64,000 nucleotides of DNA from an uncultured Flavobacteriales bacterium (GCA_905479105.1 CAJQLE010000002.1:331504-395503), one strand, 5' to 3'; positions 49,013 to 59,072 are shown, counted from the stretch's first letter. Translations and numbers: made by a program. The notes: generated from the sequence alone by a model not told the origin.

Positions 49013-49661
49013 GAATTATAGCTTCAATTCTACGCACAAAGTAGCAGAGTTTTTACTTCAGATTAAATCAATCTCTTTACGTCCGGATAATCCCTATGAT
49101 TGGGCATCAGGATGGAAGTCACCAATTTACTGTGATAATAGAAAAACACTGTCATATCCTCAAATCCGAACTTTTATTCGTCAGGAGATTGTTAAGGCGA
49201 TCGATGAAAATTTCGGCCGACCTGATTTAATAGCCGGTGTTGCAACAGGAGGCATTGCTCAAGCAGCTTTGGTCGCTCAAGAATTTGGATTGCCTTTAAT
49301 TTATGTTAGACCGAGTGCAAAGGCACATGGAACTCAAAGTCAAATTGAAGGTGTAGTCGAATCAGGTCAATCCGTAATTGTCATAGAAGATTTAGTTTCT
49401 ACAGGTAACTCTAGTTTAATTGCGGTTGATGCGCTGAGAGAAGCGGGATGCTCAGTGAAGGGGATGGTAGCTATATTCAGTTATAATTTCGACTTGGCAA
49501 AGAAGAACTTCCTTGAACATAAATGTCCATTAGTAACCTTAACCGACTACGAAGCAGTTCTCGAAAAGGCCATAGAGAGTAATTACATTCAAGAATCTGA
49601 TTTGGAATCGTTGAAAGAATGGAGAGCTAACCCAAGTACTTGGAACCCACAAACAGTATAA
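49011..49661 (+). CDS. pyrE: Orotate phosphoribosyltransferase
   Basis: 216 aa; makes orotidine monophosphate from orotate and PRPP. The PRPP-binding loop VIVIEDLVSTGNSS and the upstream GVATGGIAQAALVAQEFGLP segment are typical; NPYDWASGWKSPIYCDNRK matches the orotate-binding start of the family. It is followed 1 base later by the START-like gene. Confidence 0.95.
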   Translation: MNYSFNSTHKVAEFLLQIKSISLRPDNPYDWASGWKSPIYCDNRKTLSYPQIRTFIRQEIVKAIDENFGRPDLIAGVATGGIAQAALVAQEFGLPLIYVRPSAKAHGTQSQIEGVVESGQSVIVIEDLVSTGNSSLIAVDALREAGCSVKGMVAIFSYNFDLAKKNFLEHKCPLVTLTDYEAVLEKAIESNYIQESDLESLKEWRANPSTWNPQTV

Positions 49662-49662
49662 T

Positions 49663-50061
49663 GTGACTTCATTTAACAGCGATATTTATTCACTTTCAGC
49701 AAAGCAAGTTGAGGTTTCTCAATTTTTATCCCAGCCAGCCAATCTGCATGAGATCTTGCCTCAAGACAGAATCGAAAACTGGAAGGTAGATGGTGATCAA
49801 TGTTCTTTTAAAATAAAAGGCTTGGCAGATATCGCTCTAAAACTAGAGAGCACTTCAGACTCGCAGGTGATTTATGCATCAACCTCGAATAAACCTTTTT
49901 CCTTTAAGCTAATTATTGTGCTGGACGCAAAAGATGACGGTTCAACCATCAGCGCTAAGTTTGATGCCGATGTGAATAGCTTTATGGGGATGATGCTCAA
50001 AACGCCACTAACCAACTTTCTCAATTCATTGGGAGAATCGATTAACCGAAAGTATTCCTAA
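49663..50061 (+). CDS. SRPBCC/START-like small protein
   Basis: 132 aa, GTG start directly after the pyrE stop. The pattern QFLSQPANLHEILP at the N-terminus and a beta-rich middle ending in a long C-terminal helix (GMMLKTPLTNFLNSLGESIN) fit the SRPBCC fold seen in orphan proteins next to pyrE in this phylum. Ligand unknown. It overlaps the convergent birA stop by 20 bases. Confidence 0.7.
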   Translation: MTSFNSDIYSLSAKQVEVSQFLSQPANLHEILPQDRIENWKVDGDQCSFKIKGLADIALKLESTSDSQVIYASTSNKPFSFKLIIVLDAKDDGSTISAKFDADVNSFMGMMLKTPLTNFLNSLGESINRKYS

Positions 50062-50782
50062 AGGTTATTTTCCCATTACTGTAGGCACGAACGCCCTCTT
50101 TCTCACTTAACATTAAGTGGCCATCGGCTGTAACTTCTCTTATCACTCCTTGAATTGATTCCCCATTTCGATCAAACGAAACTAATTCTCCTCGTTTATA
50201 GAGCCTCTCATTGAGCTGGTTCATAATTTTTGAACCGGAAGATTCTGCTTCATTCAGTCTCAACTTGATTAAATCAACGACAACCTCAAGCAAATCATCT
50301 CTGCTATACGATAACTGCCGGCCATTTTCAAGTTTTATCGAAGTCGCAGGCCATCGAAATTGAGAGAAATGAACTTGATTAACATTCAGTCCAATTCCAA
50401 CAATAGAATATTCTATCCGATCGCCTTTCAATTGATTTTCAATAAGCAGACCAGCAATTTTATGGTTATTCACAATAATATCATTGGGCCACTTTATAAG
50501 TGCATCGCAACCGTAGTGATCTAAAGCTTCAACCAGAGCCAAACTGACCGCTGCCGAAATCAAATATTGATTGGACACTCCTATCTTCGGTTTGAGTAAA
50601 ACACTGAAGGTTAAATTCTCACCGGCTTCACTTTCCCAGACTCTTCCTCGTTGACCTTTGCCTCCGGATTGATAATCCGCAGACACAATTGTCCATGGTT
50701 CAATGCCAGATTGGCTCAATAATTCTGTGGTATGCATATTGGTTGATACCAATACCGATAAATGAAGTCTTTTACCGCTCAT
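50042..50782 (-). CDS. birA: Biotin--[acetyl-CoA-carboxylase] ligase
   Basis: About 246 aa; attaches biotin to the carrier protein of acetyl-CoA carboxylase. SGGKGQRGR, the biotinyl-AMP loop, and IKWPNDI are present; the C-terminal SH3-like domain (KRGELVSFDRNG) is retained. There is no DNA-binding domain, so it is a ligase and not a repressor. The start may be ATG 50782 (residue 8 of the longest frame, from 50803), which fits the family better. It diverges from rsfS. Confidence 0.92.
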   Translation of the reverse strand: MSGKRLHLSVLVSTNMHTTELLSQSGIEPWTIVSADYQSGGKGQRGRVWESEAGENLTFSVLLKPKIGVSNQYLISAAVSLALVEALDHYGCDALIKWPNDIIVNNHKIAGLLIENQLKGDRIEYSIVGIGLNVNQVHFSQFRWPATSIKLENGRQLSYSRDDLLEVVVDLIKLRLNEAESSGSKIMNQLNERLYKRGELVSFDRNGESIQGVIREVTADGHLMLSEKEGVRAYSNGKITFRNTFG

Positions 50783-50863
50783 AATGCTTAAAAAACAGGG
50801 CACATAATCACTTCAAATGACGGCATTTGAATCGTTAATTTTGACATTCGCTTGAATAACAAC

Positions 50864-51235
50864 ATGACAAAGAAAAATAAGCTCTCGAATTCGGAAATAT
50901 TGGCAGCCCAAATCATTGAGGGTATCAAAGAGAAAAAAGGTATAGAAATCGTGCAAATTGATTTGCGTAAAATTGGAAATTCCATTTCAGATTTCTTCAT
51001 CATTTGTCATGGAAGTTCCAACAGACAAGTAGATTCTATTGCTGAATCGGTAATGGACGTGGTAAGAGATTCGATTGGAGATCGACCAAATTCAGTTGAG
51101 GGTAGAACTAATGCAGAGTGGATTTTGTTAGATTACGTAGATGTGGTAGTTCACGTGTTTCAAGAGAGTGTGCGTGAATTATATTCGCTTGAAGATCTGT
51201 GGGCGGACGCACCAATTGAAAAAATAATTGATTAA
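50864..51235 (+). CDS. rsfS: Ribosome silencing factor
   Basis: RsfS, about 123 aa, binds L14 and blocks subunit joining in stationary phase. ATG 50864 is preferred to the TTG at 50852. KGIEIVQIDLRKIGNSISDF, the central FFIICHGSSNRQVDSIAESV and the DVVVHVFQESVRELYSLEDL end motif are all typical. It precedes ftsH by 30 bases. Confidence 0.94.
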   Translation: MTKKNKLSNSEILAAQIIEGIKEKKGIEIVQIDLRKIGNSISDFFIICHGSSNRQVDSIAESVMDVVRDSIGDRPNSVEGRTNAEWILLDYVDVVVHVFQESVRELYSLEDLWADAPIEKIID

Positions 51236-51265
51236 TAGAAGTTGTTCAATAAGGAGACAAATTAG

Positions 51266-53404
51266 ATGAGTGATACAAACAAGATGAATGATGGATCTGG
51301 GCAAGGCTCTAGCGATCCAAAGAATAAGAAGAAGAAACCACTAGTAAATCGTCCGTTTAATCCCTATTGGATTTATGTGGTGATTGCTGTAATTCTGATC
51401 TCACAGCTGCTATTCAGTTTCAGTTCTGGAACCAAGACCGTTGAGTGGAAAGAGTTCGTAAATGAAATGTTGCTTGAAGGAGATGTTTCTCGAGTAGTCG
51501 TTGTTCGATACGAAAATCTCGCTGAGATATACATTGATCCAAGTGCCCTTTCAAGAGAAAAATATTCTGAGGTTCAAAAGAAAACTTTTGGCCAAGTCAA
51601 TAACTTGGGTCCACACTATGTGCTCTCAATCAGCACCGTTGAAAGATTTAGTGAGGAGTTGGAAAATGCACAAGCAGATCTACCAGCAGATGAGCGCATT
51701 AAAGAAGAGTATGACAACAGAAAAAACTGGGGTGGTGAAGCTTTAAGTTGGTTAATCCCATTGGCACTGATGGTGGGATTATGGATTTTCATAATGAGAA
51801 GGATGAGCGGCCCAGGTGGTGGTGGTGGTCAGATTTTCAATATTGGAAAATCAAAAGCCGTTCTCTTTGATAAGAACACACAAGTAAAAATTACATTCAA
51901 AGATGTAGCTGGCCAAGAAGAAGCGAAGGAAGAAATAGAAGAGATCGTAGATTTCTTAAAGAACCCTGACCGATACACCGCGTTAGGAGCTCACATTCCA
52001 AAAGGAGTGTTGCTCGTAGGACCTCCAGGTACTGGTAAAACATTACTTGCAAAGGCCGTAGCAGGTGAAGCCCAAGTGCCATTCTTCTCCCTATCAGGAT
52101 CTGATTTTGTGGAGATGTTTGTGGGTGTTGGAGCTTCTAGAGTAAGAGACCTATTTAAGCAAGCAAAAGAAAAAGCTCCTTCGATCATTTTCATCGATGA
52201 AATTGATGCAATTGGTCGTGCTCGTGGCAGAAATGCTGCCCAAGGTTCCAATGATGAGCGTGAGAACACTTTGAATCAACTGCTTACAGAGATGGATGGT
52301 TTCGGAACAAATAGTGGAGTCATCTTGATGGCGGCAACAAACAGAGCCGATATTCTTGACCGAGCATTACTGAGACCAGGAAGGTTTGACCGACAGATCC
52401 ATGTTGATATGCCCGATTTAAATGAGCGAAAAGAAATCTTCAAGGTTCATTTAAAGCCATTAAAGCTTGACGATAAAGTAGACGTGGAGTTTTTGGCAAA
52501 GCAAACTCCAGGATTCTCTGGCGCGGACATCGCAAACATTTGCAACGAGGCAGCTTTAATTGCTGCAAGACATAATAAGAAAACTGTTGATAAACAAGAT
52601 TTTATTGATGCAGTAGATAGAGTGGTTGCCGGTCTTGAGAAGAAGAGTAGAATTATTACTCCAAAGGAAAAGAAGACGATCGCTTATCATGAAGCAGGTC
52701 ATGCTTCCGTGAGCTGGTTAACAGAGCATGCTTCACCTTTGATTAAAGTGACCATTGTTCCAAGGGGAAGATCTTTAGGAGCTGCTTGGTATCTGCCAGA
52801 AGAAAGGCAAATCACAACTCCAGTTCAAATGCTAGACGAAATGTGTGCTGCACTTGGTGGAAGAGCTGCTGAAGAAATTGTTTTTGGTGAAATTTCTACT
52901 GGAGCGCTTTCAGATTTAGAGAAGATCACAAAGCAGGCCTACAACATGGTTAGTATTTATGGTTTGAATGACAAAATTGGTAACGTCAGTTTCTATGATA
53001 GCAGCGGACAAAGCGACTACTCTTTCAATAAACCATATAGTGAAAAAACTGCTGAAACTATCGATGCCGAGGCGAAAGGGATCATCGATAAGGCTTACAT
53101 CAGAACCAAAGAAATTCTTAACGCAAACCGTGATAAGTTGAATCAATTGGCTGAATTACTTCTTGAAAAGGAAGTGATTTTCAAAGAAGATATGGAACGA
53201 ATTTTCGGCAAGAGACCTTTCATAAAGGATGAGGCACCATTGATCCACAATGATGACGAAAAAAAGAACGTTGATACTGATGAAAATCCAACAGAAGTAA
53301 AAGTCGAAGAAACAAAAGCTGAGCAAGAGTCAGAAATTGAAAGTAAAACTGAAGAAAAGCCGGAGTCCGATAAAAACGAGAAAAAGGATGAATCAACCAG
53401 CTGA
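51266..53404 (+). CDS. ftsH: ATP-dependent zinc metalloprotease FtsH
   Basis: 712 aa membrane-bound AAA+ protease degrading membrane and short-lived proteins. Two transmembrane segments (about 30-50 and 165-180) flank a periplasmic loop. Walker A GPPGTGKT (about 252), Walker [12 protein letters not shown], the SRH region and the zinc motif HEAGH (from residue 475). An acidic/basic charged tail of about 50 residues ends the protein. A strong Shine-Dalgarno (AAGGAGA, 51251-51257) precedes the ATG. Confidence 0.97.
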   Translation: MSDTNKMNDGSGQGSSDPKNKKKKPLVNRPFNPYWIYVVIAVILISQLLFSFSSGTKTVEWKEFVNEMLLEGDVSRVVVVRYENLAEIYIDPSALSREKYSEVQKKTFGQVNNLGPHYVLSISTVERFSEELENAQADLPADERIKEEYDNRKNWGGEALSWLIPLALMVGLWIFIMRRMSGPGGGGGQIFNIGKSKAVLFDKNTQVKITFKDVAGQEEAKEEIEEIVDFLKNPDRYTALGAHIPKGVLLVGPPGTGKTLLAKAVAGEAQVPFFSLSGSDFVEMFVGVGASRVRDLFKQAKEKAPSIIFIDEIDAIGRARGRNAAQGSNDERENTLNQLLTEMDGFGTNSGVILMAATNRADILDRALLRPGRFDRQIHVDMPDLNERKEIFKVHLKPLKLDDKVDVEFLAKQTPGFSGADIANICNEAALIAARHNKKTVDKQDFIDAVDRVVAGLEKKSRIITPKEKKTIAYHEAGHASVSWLTEHASPLIKVTIVPRGRSLGAAWYLPEERQITTPVQMLDEMCAALGGRAAEEIVFGEISTGALSDLEKITKQAYNMVSIYGLNDKIGNVSFYDSSGQSDYSFNKPYSEKTAETIDAEAKGIIDKAYIRTKEILNANRDKLNQLAELLLEKEVIFKEDMERIFGKRPFIKDEAPLIHNDDEKKNVDTDENPTEVKVEETKAEQESEIESKTEEKPESDKNEKKDESTS

Positions 53405-53615
53405 TAATTGGGTGTTAGTGTTCAAATCTACTTCAGAGTATGAGCTGAGTATTGTACAAGCCATGCTTTCTGAAAAGGCGATTAAGTCAGAAATGATTTC
53501 AAGCCAAGATCATGTAATCAGCGCACTAACGCAAAATCAAGAATCAGCACTTTACGTTCATAAAGGCGATTTAGAAGACGCCACACGAATAATTAAAGCC
53601 TCAGAGCGTGAGTAA
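53388..53615 (+). CDS. DUF2007 family protein
   Basis: 75 aa. ATG 53388 lies inside the end of ftsH (17 bases overlap); a longer frame from 53337 has no family match. LVFKSTSEYELSIVQAMLSE and ALYVHKGDLEDATRII fit the short DUF2007 'signal-transducing' domain. Often found between ftsH and cdsA in this phylum. No known reaction. Confidence 0.75.
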   Translation: MNQPADNWVLVFKSTSEYELSIVQAMLSEKAIKSEMISSQDHVISALTQNQESALYVHKGDLEDATRIIKASERE

Positions 53616-54435
53616 TCTCGTTAAGCGAACTATATCTTCAATTGTATTTGTGGCCCTTATCTTAGGGCCGCTCTTCTTGACTGAGCGTATAGCTTACTCC
53701 GTTTACTCCCTTCTAGGCTTTTTCACATTATCAGAACTACTAAACCTTACTCAAAAAACAGGCTCATCTCCCTTAAAAGTATTAGGCTTCACAACCTACG
53801 GAATCCTTGTAGCCCTCGTTTACCAGTGGATCTTTCACGAAAGTGAACATAGCCACCTTCTTTTATTAGCGCTTGGAGCAATTGTATTAGTCGCTTTCTT
53901 TATCGAAATATTCCGGCAAAATCCAAAGCCTTTCGAGAGTATTTCTGCGCCACTAACAACATCTCTATTCACCGCTTTATCATTTTTAGGAGTCGCATAT
54001 TTTTATGTGTATCGAAGTGATTTACCTTCTCCTTGGATTACTATTAGCGTGTTTGCACTTATTTGGATTAACGATTCGGCAGCATATTTAGTTGGTAGAA
54101 AAATTGGAAAAACAAAGTTGTTTGAGCGTCTTTCACCTAATAAAACAAGAGAAGGTAGCACTGCAGGATTGATATTTGCTATGCTTGCTGGATATGGTTT
54201 GAGTTTTATAGAAGGCATGCCTCATTGGGGTATTATGATTGCATTTTCTCTTGTTTGTGTCATTTCAGGTTCACTAGGAGATTTATTTGAATCCAGAATC
54301 AAAAGAGCAGCTGGAGTAAAGGATTCAGGTGTTTTTCTACCTGGTCATGGAGGTTTTTTTGATCGATTTGATGCAATGATGCTCGCAATTCCAACTGCTA
54401 TTCTTTTCTTTGAGGCCCTACTTCCTAAGCACTAA
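53608..54435 (+). CDS. cdsA: Phosphatidate cytidylyltransferase
   Basis: CDP-diglyceride synthase, 275 aa integral membrane protein with about eight helices. GTG start overlaps the preceding stop by 8 bases. The C-terminal signature region GSLGDLFESRIKRAAGVKDS, LPGHGGFFDRFDAMM is complete, including the conserved Asp residues. Its product is the substrate of the phospholipid pathway that leads to phosphatidylethanolamine via the psd gene next door. Confidence 0.95.
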   Translation: MSNLVKRTISSIVFVALILGPLFLTERIAYSVYSLLGFFTLSELLNLTQKTGSSPLKVLGFTTYGILVALVYQWIFHESEHSHLLLLALGAIVLVAFFIEIFRQNPKPFESISAPLTTSLFTALSFLGVAYFYVYRSDLPSPWITISVFALIWINDSAAYLVGRKIGKTKLFERLSPNKTREGSTAGLIFAMLAGYGLSFIEGMPHWGIMIAFSLVCVISGSLGDLFESRIKRAAGVKDSGVFLPGHGGFFDRFDAMMLAIPTAILFFEALLPKH

Positions 54436-54438
54436 TAC

Positions 54439-55101
54439 ATGAAGTTTCACCGAGAAGGACGAGTGTCCATCCTTATTGCAACAGTGGTTTCAATCGGAAT
54501 CATACTACTTGCCTACTTTGTTTTTGCCTCACACAAGGCATTTCAACCTATCGCCTTGGCTTTGGCGACCCTGTTGATGGTAGCAATTCTTCAATTTTTT
54601 CGCTACCCTAGAAGAAGGATGCTTCAAATGGATGACGCCATTATTGCACCGGCTGATGGCAAGGTCGTAGTGATTGAAGAAGTAGAAGACTCAGAATACT
54701 TTAAAGGGAAGGTGAGACAAGTAAGCATCTTCATGTCTCCAACCAATGTGCATATCAACTGGTATCCAGTTTCAGGAGAAGTCATCTACTCCAAATATCA
54801 TCCTGGAAAATACCTAGTAGCATGGCATCCAAAATCTTCCACCGACAACGAACGTCATAGTGTTGTGGTAAGGCACCCGAGATTTGGCGAGGTTTTATCT
54901 AAACAAATCGCTGGTGCAATGGCAAGAAGGATCGTTAACTACTCCAAGCAAGGAAATCAAATCGAACAAGGAGAGGAAATGGGTTTTATAAAATTTGGAA
55001 GCCGTGTAGACTTATTATTCCCTCTAGACGCTAAAGTTGAAGTCAACCTAAATCAACAAACAATAGGCGGACAAACGATTATTGCTTCATTTAAGAAGTA
55101 A
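54439..55101 (+). CDS. psd: Phosphatidylserine decarboxylase (proenzyme)
   Basis: 220 aa, the short PSD-A type. Two N-terminal hydrophobic segments (about 10-29, 36-53). The self-cleavage site G187-S188 in FIKFGSRVDLLFP creates the pyruvoyl group; HINWYPVSGEV is another family motif. It makes phosphatidylethanolamine. It starts 3 bases after cdsA and overlaps the convergent HAD gene by 15 bases. Confidence 0.94.
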   Translation: MKFHREGRVSILIATVVSIGIILLAYFVFASHKAFQPIALALATLLMVAILQFFRYPRRRMLQMDDAIIAPADGKVVVIEEVEDSEYFKGKVRQVSIFMSPTNVHINWYPVSGEVIYSKYHPGKYLVAWHPKSSTDNERHSVVVRHPRFGEVLSKQIAGAMARRIVNYSKQGNQIEQGEEMGFIKFGSRVDLLFPLDAKVEVNLNQQTIGGQTIIASFKK

Positions 55102-55782
55102 ATCTGGGATTTCAAGTAGCGACTTAACTGACTTATATTCATGCTTTTCATCATTAATGTTATAATGAATTGCGTCCCAACCAAAGTTAGCCGCTCCCAC
55201 TACATCGATTGCCAGGTTATCACCTATCATTATTGATTCGTGAGGTAGCGCTCCAGTTTGCACTTGAGCATATTCATACACTCTTTTGTTCGGCTTTTTA
55301 GCTGCTGCTTTTTCTGACGTGATGATTTCATTAAAAAAAGGCATCAATTTACTTTGTTCAAGCTTAATTATCTGCGTTTCATGAAAGCCGTTAGACAGAA
55401 TATGCATCTGAAACTTGTCTTTCAGAGCCTCCAGCACCTCAATAGCACCTTCATTGAGTTTTGTTTTGCACGGGCATATATCTAAGTATGCATTTCCAAT
55501 ATCCTTCGCAAGTTTCTTATCCTCGATGCGCATATCTCTCAAAGCATATTCAAACCTAGCTTTTCGCAAACGAGACTTACTCATTCTATCTTGCCGATAC
55601 ATTTCCCACATTCGTTCATTATGAAAGACGTAGCGCGTTATAAAGTGATCAGAACCGAATTTAGGAGCGCGTTCTTCAAGATTAAAAAGCACGTATAACT
55701 CTGCTAACGTTTCTAAGCTGTTAGAATGAAAATCCCAAAGGGTGTGATCAAGGTCAAAAAAGATATGTTTGATGTCAGTCAA
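55087..55782 (-). CDS. HAD hydrolase, YjjG type
   Basis: 231 aa. Motif I FFDLDHTLWDF gives the nucleophile D10 and D12; motif II is HILSNGFHE, and motif III/IV are in EKAAAKKPNKRVYEYA and IMIGDNLAIDVVGA. The sequence resembles YjjG non-canonical pyrimidine nucleotidases. Proximity to upp is consistent with a role in pyrimidine metabolism but is weak evidence. It overlaps the next minus-strand gene by 8 bases. Confidence 0.87.
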   Translation of the reverse strand: MTDIKHIFFDLDHTLWDFHSNSLETLAELYVLFNLEERAPKFGSDHFITRYVFHNERMWEMYRQDRMSKSRLRKARFEYALRDMRIEDKKLAKDIGNAYLDICPCKTKLNEGAIEVLEALKDKFQMHILSNGFHETQIIKLEQSKLMPFFNEIITSEKAAAKKPNKRVYEYAQVQTGALPHESIMIGDNLAIDVVGAANFGWDAIHYNINDEKHEYKSVKSLLEIPDLLLK

Positions 55783-56221
55783 ATAGAGGACCTACAAGGG
55801 CTGTTAAAGTTGTTAATACAATAGACCAGAATACGACTGAACCCATTAAAAAGGGAATTGTTCTTCTGTCGTTTCGAAAATATCTCGATGCCAATAAGCA
55901 GCCTAATGGTATGGATAATAAAGTAGGTGTAATTATGGATAGTCCTATTAATCCCCAGGAGCTTTTAACCTTGATTATCAGGCGGTTTTTTCTATTGAAA
56001 GGACTTTTAATCCTACCCCTGGAGAAACGATCTCCAATATATTTAAATATCGCGCTTCCTGTGTAGAAGAAGACGAAAACCCCTAAAGCTCCTCCTACTA
56101 TTGTAATAGCTATAGTTTCAAAATATGAATAGCCAGATAAGTATACTGTAGATGGCGCCAAGAAAAACTTTAGGCTACTAAATAGAATCAAACCAATTAT
56201 TTGAAGTGCTTCTATCAACAT
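55775..56221 (-). CDS. Small membrane protein of unknown function
   Basis: About 148 aa with three to four hydrophobic segments (IIGLILFSSLKFFLAP, TIAITIVGGALGVFVFFYTG and two near the end) and a basic loop FSRGRIKSPFNRKNRL. The frame extends to 56269, but ATG 56221 is preferred because it avoids overlapping upp by 44 bases and starts just before the first helix. I do not recognise a family. Confidence 0.7.
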   Translation of the reverse strand: MLIEALQIIGLILFSSLKFFLAPSTVYLSGYSYFETIAITIVGGALGVFVFFYTGSAIFKYIGDRFSRGRIKSPFNRKNRLIIKVKSSWGLIGLSIITPTLLSIPLGCLLASRYFRNDRRTIPFLMGSVVFWSIVLTTLTALVGPLFD

Positions 56222-56225
56222 CCTA

Positions 56226-56882
56226 CTAGCCTTGTTCTTTGGTTCCGAATGCCAGGTCTCCGGCATCACCTAATCCAGGAACAATGTATTTATGATCATC
56301 AAGGGTTGGGTCAATAGCTGCAACCCATAAATCAAACGAGTCCTCTGCTTCAGCTTTAATATATTCAACTCCTTCTTCACTGCCTATAACCGCAGCAAGA
56401 ATTACTCTTTTAGGTTTTCCATATTGAACTAAAGCTTTCCAAGCGTTAATAAATGATCGACCTGTTGCCAGCATAGGATCGTTTAGTATAACGACCTTCC
56501 CTTCTAACGAAGGACAAGCGACATACTCAACTTCAATTTCAAATTTATCTCCATCATGCTTACGATAAGCAGATATAAAGCCATTATCCGCCTGAGGAAA
56601 CACATCCAATATACCTTGATGTAATGGCAATCCAGCTCTCAATATTGTCACAACAACAACCTCGTCTTCTAGAACATTTTGCCGATGTGCTTTCAAGGGT
56701 GTTTGAACCATTGTATTCTTATACTTAAGCGTCTTGCTTATCTCATAGCCAATAGCACGTCCAATTTTCTGAATGTTGTTTCTAAATTTCTCGCGATCGT
56801 TTTGAACCTCAATATTTCTAAGTTCAAACATGTAATTATCCAATGCAGTAGGAGCTTCTGAAAGGTTGTGAATATTTATCAC
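56226..56882 (-). CDS. upp: Uracil phosphoribosyltransferase
   Basis: 218 aa; converts uracil and PRPP to UMP for pyrimidine salvage. The PRPP loop VVILNDPMLATGRSFIN is present, as are TILRAGLPLHQGILDVFP and the final YIVPGLGDAGDLAFGT, a uracil-binding signature. The start overlaps the stop of the FemAB-like gene by 4 bases. Confidence 0.95.
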   Translation of the reverse strand: MINIHNLSEAPTALDNYMFELRNIEVQNDREKFRNNIQKIGRAIGYEISKTLKYKNTMVQTPLKAHRQNVLEDEVVVVTILRAGLPLHQGILDVFPQADNGFISAYRKHDGDKFEIEVEYVACPSLEGKVVILNDPMLATGRSFINAWKALVQYGKPKRVILAAVIGSEEGVEYIKAEAEDSFDLWVAAIDPTLDDHKYIVPGLGDAGDLAFGTKEQG

Positions 56883-57787
56883 TTTATAAGTCTATTTAAG
56901 GGCCATTTCAGCCTTGATTCTGTCAATTGCAAATATACTTTATGCTCTGCTCCAAAACCTCCATAGAAGTAAGCCAATCCAGGGTCATTACTTCCTTCAA
57001 AATCTAATACAAAAGGTCTGCCTGAATATTCTTTGATTATGGCATCAACAATGGCATGCATCGCGCCAAACTGCTTGCCGATAATATTGGACGCACTGAA
57101 CAGGAATAATAAGCGATTGTTTGAATTCAACACCAAAACTTGTGCGACTTTTTCGGCCTCCGAAAAAGCTGTAAAACAAAGTGCAGAATCACGTTCAGCA
57201 AAAGCCTTAAAGACATTTTCTACTTGAATGTAAAAATCATCCTTAAGCGCATTTATTTCAATTCCCTTAGAGTGTTTGAATGTTTCCACACACCATGAAT
57301 CAAAATCATTTGATGATTGAATAGTCAACTTCGCTTTTTCAGACTTTTTAAGGTTCGACTGAACAGTTCGATTATATCCTTTGATTGTATAAGGTAAAGA
57401 CAAGTCAAGCTCAAAATTCTGATGCTGCTCTAGTTCACCAATTAATTGACTTTGCTGGAATTGGTCATTTAATTTAATTCTAATGTGAGCAAAATGACGC
57501 TTCAAAAAAAGCAGACCATTCTGAACTACTTGACCATCAATAGAAGCTCCATAAGGTCCCAGCTGCTGAGAAAGTAATGGCTGATAAACTCTGGAAACAG
57601 GGAATTTTTTAATGGGTACTGGCCAAACCCAAGAATAATCTTCATCCAATAAGCCCATCCAAAACTCACACGCTGAATCCATATAGTAAGTCAGCGCGTA
57701 ATGACGGAAAAACGGACTAGAAATCACACAATTATCCCACCGCTGTTCATCTATTTCCTCTCTTGGCAAGAGCTTCATGTTATTCAT
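56879..57787 (-). CDS. FemAB-like acyltransferase (GNAT fold)
   Basis: 302 aa, probably with the double-GNAT architecture of FemAB-like transferases. The sequence YNRTVQSNLKKSEKAKLTIQ and the late FVLDFEGSNDPGLAYFYGGF (the GGFG-type end motif) support this. The acceptor is unknown; homologues add amino acids to peptidoglycan or acyl groups to surface polysaccharide. It overlaps the deacetylase gene by 8 bases and upp by 4, so these three are probably co-translated. Confidence 0.75.
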   Translation of the reverse strand: MNNMKLLPREEIDEQRWDNCVISSPFFRHYALTYYMDSACEFWMGLLDEDYSWVWPVPIKKFPVSRVYQPLLSQQLGPYGASIDGQVVQNGLLFLKRHFAHIRIKLNDQFQQSQLIGELEQHQNFELDLSLPYTIKGYNRTVQSNLKKSEKAKLTIQSSNDFDSWCVETFKHSKGIEINALKDDFYIQVENVFKAFAERDSALCFTAFSEAEKVAQVLVLNSNNRLLFLFSASNIIGKQFGAMHAIVDAIIKEYSGRPFVLDFEGSNDPGLAYFYGGFGAEHKVYLQLTESRLKWPLNRLIK

Positions 57788-59072
57788 GCGCTAAAAACTG
57801 CTCTAAAAGATTGTAGGAAGGCCAACTTCCAGTTTGGGCAGTCATTACTTCTACGTGCCAAGTAGTGATCATAATCCCTCCTACTCGTTCGATAGCCTTC
57901 TTTAAACTTATCATTTCCTCAAGGGCCTTTTCTGAATTATGATGTTGTTTTATGGAACAAGCATCCATCGTGCACATGGGATATATCGTGATGGGTGTTA
58001 TTTCATCGCGCTCAAGATCGAAAAACCTAAATGGCTTGCATGTTGATGCTCTAAAACCATTGAAATCTGTAAACCCCACACTGTAATCTTCCGAAATTCC
58101 TAACTCACTCAAATTTCTAAATGTTTTCGGAAGTTTATACCGGAGATAATGCTGCCTGCTCTTCGAAACAGGAGTCGTTAGTATAGATCTCAAACGTTCT
58201 ATTTCAGACTCCATTTTATCAAAATCATCCGATGTATAATAACTAGGGTGCACTCCAACATCCGCAGACAAGGCCAGCTCATTTATCCTCTGCTTTACCT
58301 CATTTAGGTGTGGTGGGTTATTGATATCAAACCGACTGTTCTCTCCCACTTGAAAGAAAAAAGTCAACGGTACATTATGAGATTGGCAAAGGCCTATAAT
58401 CTTATCATAAATTTCATTGGGGTCAGGAGTTCGACCTGATAAAACTGCGATCCTTGCAAGCAACCTACCGCGGAACCCATCGGCTATAAAGCCTAGAATC
58501 GACCTTGCCAACCCTTTTGCTCTAATAGCAAAAAGCTGATCCACGTCAATGGTAACGGAAATGCTAGATGATGTTTCAATTTTCTTCAATTCAGGAAACT
58601 GCTTCTGCAGCCATTCTGAAAGCTCAATAGCATAATGCTCGACTAAAGGCAATTGATGAACCTTATGTTTTACCACAACACTTTCAGCGAAAGAAAACCT
58701 CCCATGAGCATCCTCCCGATGAGGAAGGTACTGTTCATACATACTCAGAAAGTAAAATGCCGCTGCAAAAGGGTCGAATCCAAGTTCATTAGCCTTCGTT
58801 GAGTAAAGCCTGAACAAGCCATCGCTAATCAGATCCAAATCTTGTTCTTGCACTCGTTTTTCAAAGATCAACTTTGCCGGAAATATATGAGGAACATCCT
58901 CAATTTTATGCTCTGAATAATTCAGACGTGGTCCAGTGAGGTTTCTAAATTCATCAATGTTGGTTACAACATCAACCTCCAATCCCATTCTGCATTCAAC
59001 GAGCTCGCTTATGATATAATTAAGACGATGATTTCGTTTTACTGAATAGATATAGAGATGGTTATTATTCAT
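57780..59072 (-). CDS. Polysaccharide deacetylase family protein
   Basis: 430 aa. The first about 160 residues are a DUF7033-like N-terminal domain (FRNLTGPRLNYSEHKIEDVP). A NodB-like domain follows, with SVTIDVDQLF, FFFQVG and the metal-binding segment DVGVHPSYYTSDDF; the Asp of the catalytic motif and the His pair are visible. The active-site set is partly non-standard, so activity is uncertain. Adjacent to the FemAB-like gene, suggesting joint modification of a surface polymer. One base separates it from radC. Confidence 0.78.
   Translation of the reverse strand: MNNNHLYIYSVKRNHRLNYIISELVECRMGLEVDVVTNIDEFRNLTGPRLNYSEHKIEDVPHIFPAKLIFEKRVQEQDLDLISDGLFRLYSTKANELGFDPFAAAFYFLSMYEQYLPHREDAHGRFSFAESVVVKHKVHQLPLVEHYAIELSEWLQKQFPELKKIETSSSISVTIDVDQLFAIRAKGLARSILGFIADGFRGRLLARIAVLSGRTPDPNEIYDKIIGLCQSHNVPLTFFFQVGENSRFDINNPPHLNEVKQRINELALSADVGVHPSYYTSDDFDKMESEIERLRSILTTPVSKSRQHYLRYKLPKTFRNLSELGISEDYSVGFTDFNGFRASTCKPFRFFDLERDEITPITIYPMCTMDACSIKQHHNSEKALEEMISLKKAIERVGGIMITTWHVEVMTAQTGSWPSYNLLEQFLAHE

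Noticed and set aside
56222..56269. Upstream extension of the small membrane protein
   Set aside because: It would overlap upp by 44 bases; the ATG at 56221 starts right before the first helix.
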